Of a stretch of DNA of 64,000 bases, positions 47,614 through 58,822 are shown piece by piece. Source of the stretch: Anticarsia gemmatalis (taxonomy: Eukaryota; Arthropoda; Insecta; Lepidoptera; Erebidae); the NCBI RefSeq assembly GCF_050436995.1, contig NC_134746.1, positions 13,700,501 through 13,764,500 on the forward strand. Direction: 5' to 3'. The translations under genes were made by a program, and so were the position numbers. The notes beneath the pieces are model-generated. The model worked only from the letters and a program-made list of their open reading frames with translations. It was not told the origin of the DNA and did not search any database. Numbering within the stretch: position 1 is the first letter of the stretch; each line of letters begins with the position of its first letter.

Positions 47614-48139
47614 GCCTACAACTATCTGTTTATATGTGTTGTGTCTGAGTTCGGCTTGGAATAGTTAACCAAAAATATGATATATCCGGGACGAACAACA
47701 AAAATAAAAAAATTTGAACAATAATACCTAACCATAATATTATGTTTTACTAGTTATATTTTGTTTTTTCCATCTTTTTAATTTAGATTTTATGTATAGT
47801 AGATAATATAATTTAGTTTAAATATATTTGTTAATATTCTTGTTCAAATAATAAAAGCTATTCGATCGCCATATTATATAAAACAATTAAAAAGTGAAAA
47901 CAATAAAGAAAACATTAACCAGACCATAAAAATGTATTATTTGAAATTAACAGATGGTCTTGCAGCATTATGAGCTTAGGTTCAAGCTTAGGTCAATTAA
48001 TAAAAAATACTCACTAGTCTTTTTCTCAAGTAGTTTTGATACAAGGAACTGATTTAAAAAAAAGAGCTATTAGGCATTAAATTATTCGTCTACCTGTACA
48101 AAGTGCAGGTAAAATGTACTCTAGAATCGGTTTTGGGAG

Positions 48140-48266
48140 CGTGGGAACCGGTGGCACAATGTCACGTGTTCCAAAACATTCGACACCAGGATATCAGGAG
48201 CTACCAAGAGCCCTCTTTACGTCTGAATCTTTCTGCATTCTATGTGTGCAGTGGTGATGGGGCCCC
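48140..48266 (+). repeat. M1 with CSL-like box plus M2
   Basis: CGTGGGAACCGG at 48,140, ATGTCACGTGTTCCAAAACA, CGACACCAGGATATCAGGAG, CTACCAAGAG, then GGGGCCCCGCAC at 48,259. One of only a few copies with both the CSL-like box and M2. Confidence 0.93.
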
Positions 48267-48782
48267 GCACCTAGTCGAAATGTGTATATGTGGCTATGAC
48301 AATGCTTTAGCTATTAGGATGGAAACAGAACTATATAGACATACATATAAGATTGCGCCTTTTCTTATGAATATAAAGTAAAAATAACACAAACACGCAG
48401 AACACCGCTGGGTACAAACCCTAACAACTTCTTTAGTTTCATTCATATCCTATACTTCTTGTTTACGAGTATTAGAACGGGAGGTATTGCTTAACTATAA
48501 CAGTATTTGCAATAAACAGCGTTAGTTATTCATTCGCGTTTCGCTGAACAATTTTGAACTACCGTTGTCATAAAACTTCGATATTTAGTTACAAAATAAG
48601 AACAGCAGATAAGTAAGATTTTTTTATATAATGAACGAAATACGTTAAAATTAAAACATTATTGCACGCCGTTACTAAAGGAAGGTATCTCGGCGTACTG
48701 AACAAGTATCAACACCAAGATATCATTAGCCTAATGGCTTTATTGATTAAAGCTTTTTAAGGTATATATCTCACTAATGTTC

Positions 48783-48985
48783 ACGGCCTCCGTGCCGTAG
48801 TGGTCAAGGTGGTTGCCAAGCAAATAACAAGGCGTCGGGAGGTCGTGAGTTCGCCCCACACGGAACAAACAATTGTGCAATTTTTTCGGGTCTGGTTGTA
48901 CTTGGTGTCCGTTGTTTTATGTTTGTAGAAGTCCCCACAACACAAGAGCAATTCTTAGTGTCCGGAGTTGTCTGTAAAATAAATA
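48783..48985 (+). mobile_element. tRNA-derived SINE
   Basis: A-box-like GTGCCGTAGTGGTCAAGGTG and B-box-like GGTCGTGAGTTCGCCCC, a body with TTTTCGGGTCTGGTTGTACT, and a tail ending ACACAAGAGCAATTCTTAGT plus AAATAAATAAATAAA. A complete-looking lepidopteran SINE inserted in the array. Confidence 0.8.
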
Positions 48986-49053
48986 AATAAACTTTAGCCA
49001 ACGCTATTAGTACAATACAAAGTGGAATGATAGAGCCTGGAAAAGAACATCTG

Positions 49054-50372
49054 TAGCTCTACCATGAGTTGGCGTAGTTAAATCATCTTACTTAACTAGA
49101 GTAGTTAACGTGAGAACGCAACTACAACAGTGAGCTTAAATGTTCGTACCATGAGTTGTGTTGACGTTAACTACTCTCGTTATAGTTAAAACTATATCAT
49201 TCGTAGTAAGATTTTTAGTCTGTGGTTTTGCGACATAATGTCAACATTCAATCTGTAACTTGACTAAGCTCGAGTGTTGTAGTTCTATCTCCTTCTATTC
49301 ACATAAGACAGACAGAGAGAAAATACGACACACGTTTCAAATTGATATGGTAGTATTAACCAACAAAAATAAGAAGTCGTCGCTTACATATAATTTGGTA
49401 CGTTTTCGTATATTTTTTATTTTGTGTTATTGCTTTTTGTTTATTGTGTCAGCCGGGGACAAAACAAAACACCTCAGTTACGTTTTAGTGCTAGTGCAAG
49501 AATTCTAATTAAAAACTAATTTTATTTTCATCTTTGTTTAAATAATTCTCTTTCCTGGTGCGTCCTAGGAAACTTTATGAACATGTTTGCAAAAACTGCA
49601 TGGTTTAAAGCTGAAGTAACTTTTACAATGATCACGCTTGTGGCCTCTTGGGAAAAAATGGTTCGCCTCCCCAACAACACGCTGATAGTCATCGTGAGCG
49701 TGAAAAAGTATAGCACTTAATACCTGTGAAAACGTATAAGAAACTTATTTGTTCTTGGGAGGTAATCGGAACAAAACAAAATATCTAAGATGCATGTTAA
49801 GCTTACCTTTGATTCTAATGAAACTCTTTGAGATGATTTTAAACCCGTGTGGAGACATAATAAAATACATGATTCTATAAACACTTCTTTGTTAGTCGAA
49901 ATAGTTTTGTAAACTTTGTTTTACAATTAATGAGGGGATTTCCACTTAAGTCACTTTTAAATGTCTTTGTCCACATCGTTTATCTTTGAATGCCGCAGTT
50001 TCAAACATATCGCAACCAATATTTGTTTTACCGAATATTTTTTAATGGAAAATAACTTTAATTATTTGTAAAACAATACGCTCTCACGAAGCTAAACGTC
50101 GGTGAGTGCCGCAACTACTATAGTAATAGTTCGTTACTACAGTATCTGTCAAATTGGTAACTCATGGTACCATTATCGTACGGAAAGAATGAACGACAAA
50201 GCCAATCTACATTCACTGTTGTTTAATTTTACTACACGTTACTAACTATGGCGACTCATGGTAGCAATGTTGGTACCTTAACTATCCGCTAGAGGCGCTG
50301 TTCGAGTTTGCATACATTTTTTCAACTACAGTGTCTGCGGGAGACTATAGTTGCCAACTCATGGTAGAGCTA
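49054..50372. mobile_element. Non-autonomous DNA transposon of about 1.3 kb
   Basis: Terminal inverted repeats TAGCTCTACCATGAGTTGGC (49,054) and GCCAACTCATGGTAGAGCTA (50,353-50,372) are exact complements. A CTG flanks both sides, a possible 3-bp target duplication. Internal CCATGAGTT / AACTCATGG pairs at 49,149 and 50,158 suggest nested copies. No transposase frame. It ends 36 bp before an M1 copy. Confidence 0.75.
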
Positions 50373-50408
50373 CTGTTATGTTGCAAACGAAGGGGCAACG
50401 GCGATTAC

Positions 50409-50530
50409 GTCACGTGTTCCACGGCCGTTTCTACCAGGGTACTAGGAGTTAGCAAGAGGTATAAGCGCAACGGGGGATGCAATTTCGATGTGTGCGGAAA
50501 TTCAAGACTCCGCCCATAAATAACTGTAGG
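50409..50530 (+). repeat. M1 plus decayed M2
   Basis: M1 50,409-50,458: GTCACGTGTTCC, CTACCAGGGTACTAGGAGTT, GCAAGAG. Then GTGTGCGGAAATTC and ACTCCGCCCATAAATAACT, an M2 that lost GGGGCC. Duplicate of the unit at 55,879 including the downstream GTCTGCCATGCTACTC. Confidence 0.88.
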
Positions 50531-50884
50531 GTTGTGGCACACAATAAATAGTAGAGCGGGGTAGTCTGCCATGCTACTCTTCACTCATGGAAATGACAAT
50601 AATATTTAAGTTTTTTATAACTTTCAACGTGGTAACGCTGAGTTTTCTGGCCACGTTACCCGAGGACGGCGATGCGATGTGGAGATATTTTAAGATGCCT
50701 TATTTTAATTGTGTTTATTACTGTTTATATTGAAATATGTATCGTTTGTACTTATTTAATAAGATTTTATGTTAATTCGATGTAATTATAAAAAAACAAT
50801 AAGTTAATGTAAATAAATATTAAAATTCATATTCACGTTGTGTTTATGTTCACAATATTCTGCATCGTGGATATTTATCAACGT

Positions 50885-51140
50885 GTCACGTTTTCATACC
50901 CATTGGCTACTAGTGCCTCAGAAATCACCAGGATATATTTTATAATGGAATCTGGATATGCAACAGGGACATGAGCGTGTGTGATGTAGTGGGGCCCTGC
51001 CCATAACGTCACGTTTCATCCGAATATTTAATACTAAGACATCAGATATGACCAAGAGTATTTTTAAGAGTAAGAGTATAAAATTGAACTACACTATGCA
51101 ATAAATCTCTTGCTAGTTCCTGTTGTCTTAGTAATAGTTG
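50885..51140 (+). repeat. Direct unit M1c-M2-M1a, with truncated minus copy
   Basis: M1c 50,885-50,932; GGGGCCCTGCCCATAAC at 50,991; M1a 51,008-51,058; truncated M1b (-) 51,107-51,140, followed by CAGGGACGGACTAT. Confidence 0.88.
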
Positions 51141-51483
51141 TATATTTGGCACAGGGACGGACTATGATTAATTTTTTTTATATTTTTACGAACAGATACA
51201 GTAATTTCATAGTTGGTTTAGCTTTAAAATCAAACATACACCCATCAAATCACTTAATAATTTTTTTCTACCAATATATTTCTCACAATTTTATTATAGT
51301 GAATTTAACATAAAAATAACAATCATGAGTCAATCAACACATTTGAAAGCAACAATTATAAAACTCAATCGTAATATCAGATTTTAGAAATATCCCAAAA
51401 AAACAATAGCGCAAAATGCCATTCACTCATGTGTTTTCACTTATTTTTACATCTTGTCTGTGCCGTGGGAACTCGTCAGAAAC

Positions 51484-51680
51484 GTCACGTTTTCGTACTT
51501 CATTGGATACTAGTGCATCAAAAACCAGTAGGAGATATTTATTTCTAGAAGCGTCTGTAAGTTTGTTAGACTGCTTGTATGTATGTAACAGGCATTGAGT
51601 GTGTGCAACCGTGGGGCCCCGCCCATAACGTCACGTTTTCCCAAAATATTGACTACCAGGATATAAGACACTACGAAGAG
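51484..51680 (+). repeat. Direct unit M1c-M2-M1a
   Basis: M1c 51,484-51,534 (GTCACGTTTTCGTACTTC, GGATACTAGTGCATCAAAAA); GGGGCCCCGCCCATAAC at 51,613; M1a 51,630-51,680. Confidence 0.93.
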
Positions 51681-52266
51681 TCCACTTTGTTGATGGTCAG
51701 ATTATGGATATGCAATGGTGGTGTGTATTGGTGAGAGCCCTTCTGTAACAGTGTGTATAGTGTTTAAATCGTTATTTGCGTGGTTGCTTTTTATTCCAAA
51801 AAGGTTAAAAAAGGGGAAGTTATTTGAACAGAACTATTTATTGTTGGGTGTTACATAAGTATTTGATAATTCTTTTTCTTTACTTCCTAATATTTACTTT
51901 CAATTTGGCGTACTATGAATTAACGTAACGAACAACAAAGTAGTAGAGATGGGATAACACCATAAGACACATTTAAAAAATATCTGAATGTTAAATATTA
52001 AATTAAACGAAATTATTGTTATATGAAACTATAGTTATAGTATTAAGTGAAAAATAATTTTAAATTAGTAGACTGCAGCACTAAAAATGTAATATGTATC
52101 ATATTGTGCACACTTTCTTCCCAATGATTTGTTTTAACTTTACTTTTTATCGAAATCTAAAATTTTGAAATAGCTCAAAAAGCTCTAATAGCCAGCAGCA
52201 GTGAACATAATGAAAGCAAGTTTTTATTTGTACATCTTGCTTTCGTCTTGGTAACTCGACTGAAAC

Positions 52267-52573
52267 GTCACGTTTTGAAACTTTCTGGATACTAGTGCAT
52301 CAGAAACCACTAGGAGATATTCTGTTCTGGAAGCGGTTTCGGAGTTTGTATCAGATAAATGAGTGTGTGCATCCATGGGGCCCCGCCCATAACGTCACGT
52401 TTTCGTACTTCTTTGGATACTAGTGCATCAGAAATCACCAGGAGATATTTTGTTCTAGAAGCGGCTGTATATTTGCAACATAGAGGAACAAGTGTGTGCA
52501 TCGGTGAGGCCCCGCCCATAACGTCACGTTTTCCCAAAATATTGACTACTAGGACTTTAGACATTGCTAAGAG
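52267..52573 (+). repeat. Direct unit M1c-M2-M1c-M2-M1a
   Basis: M1c 52,267-52,317; GGGGCCCCGCCCATAAC at 52,377; M1c 52,394-52,444; GAGGCCCCGCCCATAAC at 52,506; M1a 52,523-52,573. A clean one-step expansion of the M1c-M2 segment, about 127 bp. Confidence 0.94.
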
Positions 52574-53038
52574 TACATTTTATTAACAGCCGGATATGCA
52601 GCGCTTGTGGTGTGCATATCTTTCATACCCCTTGGGTAGCTGTGTGTAGCATTTTTATCATTGGACAAAATGTTTTTAGTTAAAAAAGATGCCTCCGATT
52701 GGTATTAAATGACGCAATAGCCGACTCTGAATTAAATTATGCTATTTTTTGTATCTCGTTATTTTTTTATATTAAGTTATACCCTAGGAAACAAACGTGT
52801 GAATGTAACGATAAAGTACAGGTGAGAAAATCGTTATTAATTACAATTCAAGTGTTAAAAATATATTCGTGTTAAGGTCAACTGTTAGTATAAATCAAAT
52901 TAATCTCAGAAAACCGGCGGAATTAAAAACGAAACAAAATTGTACGTAACATTTATAGAAACTTTTATTCTAACAATTTATGTCAACTGTTTTCCACAGA
53001 TTCAAAAAGCTCCTTTGTGAGTTGGGACATAGAAAATA

Positions 53039-53307
53039 GCACGTTTTCCACAACATTGAGTACTAGGATATCAAAAGCTGCCTAGAGCTTTAAAATAAAT
53101 TTATAAGTGGGGCCCCAACACGTGTCAATCATCATAAAGCACTGTTACTGTGTGCATATAGCGAAAATTTATTGGCTGGACCAACAACAAGCCCAACAGT
53201 TGTAGATGGTGGGGGGCCCATGCAGGTATATACAGATGTATGATCACTGAATTCTTATACTCTTATTCGTTTTTGATGCTCTAGTATAGTGAGCTATAAA
53301 ATGACGC
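53039..53307. repeat. Inverted unit with two M2
   Basis: M1a (+) 53,039-53,086 preceded by GGGACATAGAAAATA; GGGGCCCC at 53,109; GGGGGGCCCA at about 53,211; M1b (-) 53,259-53,307 ending CTATAAAATGACGCAAT. Related to the units at 46,401 and 45,643. Confidence 0.9.
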
Positions 53308-53494
53308 AATCACACTTCTTGCAAGCAGAAATTTAAAGCTAAGCTGTTCAATAAAACTAAGTTCATGGTGAAATTTACTTGTTGTTCTTGATATTATACT
53401 AGACATAATACATGACGCAGTTAAACTTTGGTTATATCTTTTTTAAATTTTTTCTTTATCTTAATAATTATCCTTTTTTTATGTAACCAATAGC

Positions 53495-53682
53495 AAAGAG
53501 GCCCATATTCATTGGGCTCACCGATCGGTAAACGATATGTAGGTTAAGCAACGTAAAAAGTCGGTCCCGGTTGATGTCTATTAGATAACAACCGTTAAGC
53601 CGTTAATGTCAAAGGCCTTAAAGCGGTTTGAACAACTTTTACACTGGGTTGACCACTAAACATACGACAAGAAGAAGTTATA
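53495..53682 (+). mobile_element. Lepidopteran SINE
   Basis: CATATTCATTGGGCTCACCG, AAAAGTCGGTCCCGGTTGAT, AAGGCCTTAAAGCGGTTTGA and the end TTGACCACTAAACATACGAC plus AAGAAGAAG are the ordered blocks of a common moth SINE. Confidence 0.7.
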
Positions 53683-53808
53683 AAACGTTACCAAATGCGA
53701 ATGTTACTAACTTTAAACAGCAATGTGTGTGCTGTTGTTTGTTTCTAGTATATTTCGTTGCGATGTACATAACATTTAACGTAACATATACGTAACGTTT
53801 TGGCAATA

Positions 53809-53929
53809 GTCACGTTTTCCAAAACATTGATAACTAGGATATCAAAATCTCGTAGGAGTATTTCATACACTCCATCTAGGCCCTGAGTGTGCACTAGTAT
53901 GCAGTGTGCATACATACACGTGGGGCCCC
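53809..53929 (+). repeat. M1a plus M2
   Basis: M1a 53,809-53,858 (GATAACTAGGATATCAAAAT, GTAGGAG); CACGTGGGGCCCCGCCTATA at 53,918. Duplicate of the unit at 47,480. Confidence 0.92.
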
Positions 53930-54402
53930 GCCTATAATTTGCATGTGTGTGTCGTGTCTGGGTTTTGGTCTGAGCGATATTCATTAAGCGCCTGTGGTAC
54001 GAAAAAAATTTCATGCGACTACCGACCACGAAGTCTTTAGTACGTGTCTATATTATATGAAGCAAAATTATATAATAATAAAACTTATTTAAAAACACAT
54101 TGATTTAATTTTGTGTGGGCTTTATCTGACAAGATTGTTTTTTTAGACAATACAATATCTCAATAACAACTCAACATCAGAACATTTGCTAGCTGGGTTT
54201 TTTGCATTTTAATTCTACTATTTAATCAAATAACATTAATCCTCCATACTGCAAACTGAAAAATAAATGTAAATCGTAATAAAGAAAAAACAAAACCTAA
54301 CTTATCATTCAATATTTATTACTTCTTATTCTTCGGCTTTGCTAGTTAAAAAATATGTCATTATATTAGTGTTCTGCTTTCGATAATACACACAGCAATG
54401 GT

Positions 54403-54511
54403 GTCACGTTTTCCAAAACATTGGCCATTAGGCCATCAGAACCTAGGAAGAGATGGATGACCTTCCGACGAGCCGGGTATGCATTCAATGTGTGCATACA
54501 TGTGGGGCCCC
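54403..54511 (+). repeat. M1a plus M2
   Basis: M1a 54,403-54,452 (GGCCATTAGGCCATCAGAAC, GGAAGAG); TGTGTGCATACATGTGGGGC and CCCGCCTA around 54,504. Confidence 0.9.
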
Positions 54512-54961
54512 GCCTACATTTACTTAATACATGCATGTTGTATTTGGGTTCCGTTCCGAGTTATGTGTCCGTAAATGTACTGTACATACAATCAACACTA
54601 CATTAAACCAAAAAAAACACCTAAAATAATAAAACATAAAAAAATGCTAACATATTAAAATACATATAATTATACATACGTACATAAAATCACAAGGTTT
54701 CCCCGTAGGGGTAGGCAAAGAAGGCCACTTAGTACAATCCTTACAAAATTGAAAAATTGCCATTTCATTGTTGCAATAAGCTAACAGAAATGGCGCTAAT
54801 TAATTGTAATTATATTTTAACCACGAGTCTTCTTCATCCCGCAGGTAGCAAAAGTAGCTCAAAGGACCGATTTTAATCCGTACGTGGAAGTGTAAAATCA
54901 AGCAATAAATGAAGCATTTTTTTGTCACAACGGTTCCCAGGTAAGTAAAGTCAGTTAAGAG

Positions 54962-55085
54962 CGTGGGAACCCGTGACGCAACATCACGTTTTCCAAAACA
55001 TTCGATACTAGGATATCAGGAATTAGGCAGAGTTCAAAACATCTCTGAATTGGGTTGCATTCAATGTGTGCAACTGTGGGGCCCC
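54962..55085 (+). repeat. M1 with CSL-like box plus M2
   Basis: CGTGGGAACCCG at 54,962, ACATCACGTTTTCC, CGATACTAGGATATCAGGAA, GGCAGAG, then TGTGCAACTGTGGGGCCCCG and CCCAT at 55,078. Like the unit at 48,140. Confidence 0.93.
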
Positions 55086-55397
55086 GCCCATCAGTTAATA
55101 TGTGTATGTGTTTGTAGGATATGTGTTGCACTTTGAAAATAAGTTTTCATTGATATCATCACACATTTCAGTGAGGTAAATTTTTTGGATGTTTTATATT
55201 CCTAATTTCGAATTTTGTCTGTTAATACCAATACGCACAGCTTCTAAAACTTAGTAATAAACAAGATTTTTTTTTTTAATCCGCAATGATGCAACATACT
55301 AAAAAAAGTACAGCGGAAAAAATCAACACACAAACATCAATATAATCGTTGCATATCCTTCCTGTACAAAGCGGAATGTCTCTTGATCTCAACTCGA

Positions 55398-55468
55398 TCG
55401 TGGGAATCACGGAGTTCGTCACGTGTTTCCCAAACATTTATACTAAGAGATCAGAGAGCACTAAGAGA
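55398..55468 (+). repeat. M1 copy with CSL-like box
   Basis: TCGTGGGAATCACGG, TCGTCACGTGTTTCCC, TATACTAAGAGATCAGAGAG, CTAAGAG. No M2. Confidence 0.88.
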
Positions 55469-55878
55469 TTTATTTAGAATTCCCAGATATTAGTAGTATG
55501 TAGAATTGTAGACGACGATAATACGTGGTGCCCGCGGGTACTAACCCCAAAAGTGGTTTTGATTAATTTAAATATGCCATGAGAATTAAAGTTACATGAA
55601 TACATACATACATAATAGCACGCGTTTTTATTTTTTTTCTAAGATATTCTTAGACAAAAAAAATTTGGTTAGTGAAAATGCTTTATTTAATTCTTGCAAA
55701 CTTAGAATAACTTGTAGAACTTGGATGAATAAGTTTATAAACACTATCAATAGCTTTAATATTACAATTATCAATAATAGAAAACCAAAATGATTCAGCT
55801 ACCATCAATATTTTTTTTTTGAATCAAAACTAAAATAATAAATATATGAAATTGGAAAACGGGGAGAAAAGCGATTAC

Positions 55879-55995
55879 GTCACGTGTACGGCGGCCGTTT
55901 GTACCAGGGTACTACGAGTTAGCAGAAGTAACGGAAGCGCAAGAGGGATGCACTTTCAAGGTGTGCATATTTTGGGGCCCCGCCCATAAATAACT
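55879..55995 (+). repeat. M1 plus M2
   Basis: M1 55,879-55,928 (GTCACGTGTACGGC, TACCAGGGTACTACGAG); GTGTGCATATTTTGGGGCCC and CGCCCATAAATAACT at 55,974. Last exact GGGGCCCC in the array. Confidence 0.9.
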
Positions 55996-56125
55996 AAGGG
56001 GCGGCAGTGTCCGCCATGATACTTTTCACTTATGAAAAAACGCTATCGTGAAATTTATTTTTTTATTTTGTTTATTTAAAAGCATGGAATTAAAATTTTA
56101 AAATAAAAAGCCCTCGTATGTAACA

Positions 56126-56378
56126 CTAGCTGACCCGCGCAACTTCGCTTGCGTCACCTAAGAGAGAATGGATCATAATTTTCCCCGTTTTTGTAACATT
56201 TATCGTTGCTACTCCGCTCCTTATAGCCCTAGCGTAATGTTATATAGCCTATAGCCTTCCTCGATAAATGGACTGTCTAACATTGAAAGATTTTTCAAAT
56301 CGGACCAGTAGGTCCTGAGATTAGCACGTTCAAACAAACAAACAAACTCTTCAGCTTTATAATATTAGTATAGATATG
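56126..56378 (+). mobile_element. RTE-type LINE 3' end
   Basis: ACTAGCTGACCCGCGCAACT start and TATAATATTAGTATAGAT end; near-identical over its length to 2,146-2,396. It is an insertion between array units. Confidence 0.8.
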
Positions 56379-56680
56379 TATATTTTAGAATTTTTTTTTT
56401 CGATTTCGATAAAATTTTATAATGTACAGAAATTTATTAGAATAAAACTTAACTATAAATAACTTTTAACAACTGAATATCACAATCACAATTTACAGTG
56501 CAATCGTATCGATAAAGAACCACTTACGTACCTCCAACAATCAAATTTTTCTAGCACATTTTTAACAAATGAAATATTAAATTCGGCAAAAAAAACTTTA
56601 AAAATTAAAATCATTATTCAAGCAAGATAATTAAAAGATTATTCTTTAAATAAGTAACAAGCAGGGTGAAGGCCGCAGAC

Positions 56681-56941
56681 CCGTGGGAAAAGGAGCGATT
56701 ACGTCACTTGTTTCACTGCCTTTCTTACTAGGATACAAGAAGCTACCAAGAGGTTGATAAAATCCAGTAACGCAGTTGAAGGAACGAGACAGCAACGCCC
56801 GGACCCCAGAGAATACGAATACAGGGAGCGCGGACACAGCGGAAACGCGCGATGGGAGTTCCCAGGCAACCGTGGGAAAAGAAGCGCTGAGTCACGTTTC
56901 TGCCAGACATTCGGTACTAGGGTATCAGAAATTATCAAGAG
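56681..56941 (+). repeat. Two M1 copies with CSL-like boxes
   Basis: First M1 56,681-56,752 (CCGTGGGAAAAGGAG, ACGTCACTTGTTTC, TTACTAGGATACAAGAAG). Second M1 56,870-56,941 (CCGTGGGAAAAGAAG, GAGTCACGTTTC, GGTACTAGGGTATCAGAA). They lie 189 bp apart. A GC-rich stretch with GAGCGCGGACACAGCGG lies between. Confidence 0.9.
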
Positions 56942-57175
56942 TTTGTACTTTTAACACATTCCTGATGAAACAACTTTTCTTACAGGGTCCAATAGGAAAG
57001 TTTATCAAGAAAAAGTATAATTATGAATAAATAGGTTAGTAGTTAATTTTTATTCATTTATTTTTTAGAGATTACTATTATAGTATCAAATAACATTTTA
57101 TTTTAAGCAAATTTAATGTCTGAAGTCTGGCTTGTGTTATTTGTACTTTTTTAGTAAATAAAGCTTCAAACGCGT

Positions 57176-57452
57176 GCCGCAGCTGTGTCGTTGCCTAATC
57201 GGGGAACCTCCTTAATCTACCAGCTGTTTTGCACCTGGCGTTGCCTATCTACCTGACGTCACAATAACTCAGGTGGCCTCCAAAATCAGCTGTGCGATCA
57301 TATGGTATACAAACTTACAGCTGTTTTAGAAAAAAGTTCGTTACTCATAAAAAAGGAACACATTTGGAAAGGTCCGTCGAATCGTGGGAACACGGCCAAC
57401 TATGACACGTGTTTTAAAGCGTTCGGTACTAGGGTACCATAAGTTTTGAAGA
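57176..57452 (+). repeat. E-box module B plus M1
   Basis: B at 57,176-57,326 has CAGCTG at 57,221, 57,287 and 57,318, CACCTGG at 57,232, TACCTGACGTCAC at 57,250 and CAGGTGG at 57,270. M1 at 57,382-57,452 has CGTGGGAACACGG, GACACGTGTTT and GGTACTAGGGTACCATAAG. Confidence 0.88.
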
Positions 57453-57766
57453 GGTAGCTCGAAATCTGTATAGGTTCAAGCTGAAAGTTGAGTGTATACG
57501 AGTTGGGCCGTCCGCAATTTTGTGGACGTGATTTTTTTATATTAGTTTAATCTAAAGTAATCAAATTATATTATCAAAAACAACCAATTAATATTATAAG
57601 CACAACCAGGCACTAAAACTTAAACAATTCGGTGAACGTACTTTTTGTATGTTATGCTTAAAGTAAGTTCACTAATTTACTCGCTTCAAATTCTTCATTA
57701 ATTAAATTTCTGTCATAATGAACATTCACATAATATTCTTACTTGAACTTCAACTAGTTAAGTTAA

Positions 57767-57839
57767 CCCGTGGGAAGTCTGTGATTGCGTCACGTTTTCT
57801 CGGAACCCTCAGTACTAGGACCATAGAACATATCAGGAG
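57767..57839 (+). repeat. M1 copy with CSL-like box
   Basis: CCCGTGGGAAGTC, TGCGTCACGTTTTC, AGTACTAGGACCATAGAAC, TCAGGAG. B is missing upstream. Confidence 0.9.
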
Positions 57840-58165
57840 GTCGGCGAACTAATTACAGCCAGGATTGTAAAACATACACCATATTTACAGTGTGCATGGA
57901 AAGGTGTCCTCCACATTGTAATTTACGTCAATGCAAGCATTGTTTGTCATTTTTTGTCTGTTAAATTCTTTAATGGTTCATTATAATTCAAAACAAGGAA
58001 TTTAGAAATAAATCTTATCAAGTTTTTATTTTTCGCGGAGATTGCAGAAAGTAAATTGATAACACAAAATAATAAAAAAAGTTGTCTTTTCAAATCAGAA
58101 AGTTCAGATAAAATCGTAAGAAAGTCGTGCCTCCGCAGATGTTAAGACCAAATGCATCCTGATTC

Positions 58166-58383
58166 CTACCTTACATTTGATCGTCTACCTGGCAAAGCAT
58201 CTTCCAAGAACTTGTGAATCAGGTGTTCTCTCAGATGTTCACTACTATTAAAAATGTATTGTCAAAAAATGGACCACCGCTGCACCGACCAGTGATTCCT
58301 CCACGTAGGGTTCGTGGGAAACTTACGATTGCGTCACGTTTATCTGCCACGTACATTACTAGGGTAGCAGGAGATAGCAGGAG
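58166..58383 (+). repeat. B plus M1 unit
   Basis: B 58,166-58,250: TGATCGTCTACCTGGC, ATCTTCCAAGAACTTGT, ATCAGGTGTTCTCTCAG. M1 58,311-58,383: TTCGTGGGAAACTT, TTGCGTCACGTT, TTACTAGGGTAGCAGGAG, CAGGAG. Confidence 0.93.
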
Positions 58384-58508
58384 TGCGACACACATTCCAA
58401 AGCATAGTTGAATAGCGTCCTTCGAAATCACCAACTTAAAGCGAAAACACATCAAACTCGTGCCGCCGCAGGTGTTCGATCTAATGCATTCTGCCGCGCC
58501 CTGCCTCA

Positions 58509-58733
58509 CAGCTGATCGTCTACCTGGCGTCAGCTCCTATCTTCCAAGAACTTGTCATCTCGTCACAAAAGATCAGGTGTTTCTGTCAGCTGTTCTATGC
58601 TATAAAAACGTATTATTGTCAAAAATGTACCAGTGATTTCCACATTCTCAGTCACGTAGGGTCCGTGGGAATCTTATGGTTGCGTCACGTTTCTCAACAA
58701 CGTACAGTACTAGGGCAACAGAAGATATTAGGA
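58509..58733 (+). repeat. B plus M1 unit
   Basis: B 58,509-58,597: CAGCTGATCGTCTACCTGGC, CTTCCAAGAACTTGTC, GATCAGGTGTTTCTGTCAGC. M1 58,662-58,733: TCCGTGGGAATC, TTGCGTCACGTTTC, GTACTAGGGCAACAGAAG. Confidence 0.94.
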
Positions 58734-58822
58734 GTGCGATACACATTCCAAAGCATAGTTAAAGAGAGCTTCCTTGGAAGTCATCAAATTGAGGCGAATA
58801 CAAAACAAACTCGCGCCGCCCC

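Noticed and set aside
48783..48860. tRNA gene
   Set aside because: A-box and B-box are present but they belong to a SINE with its usual body and A-rich tail; no credible cloverleaf.
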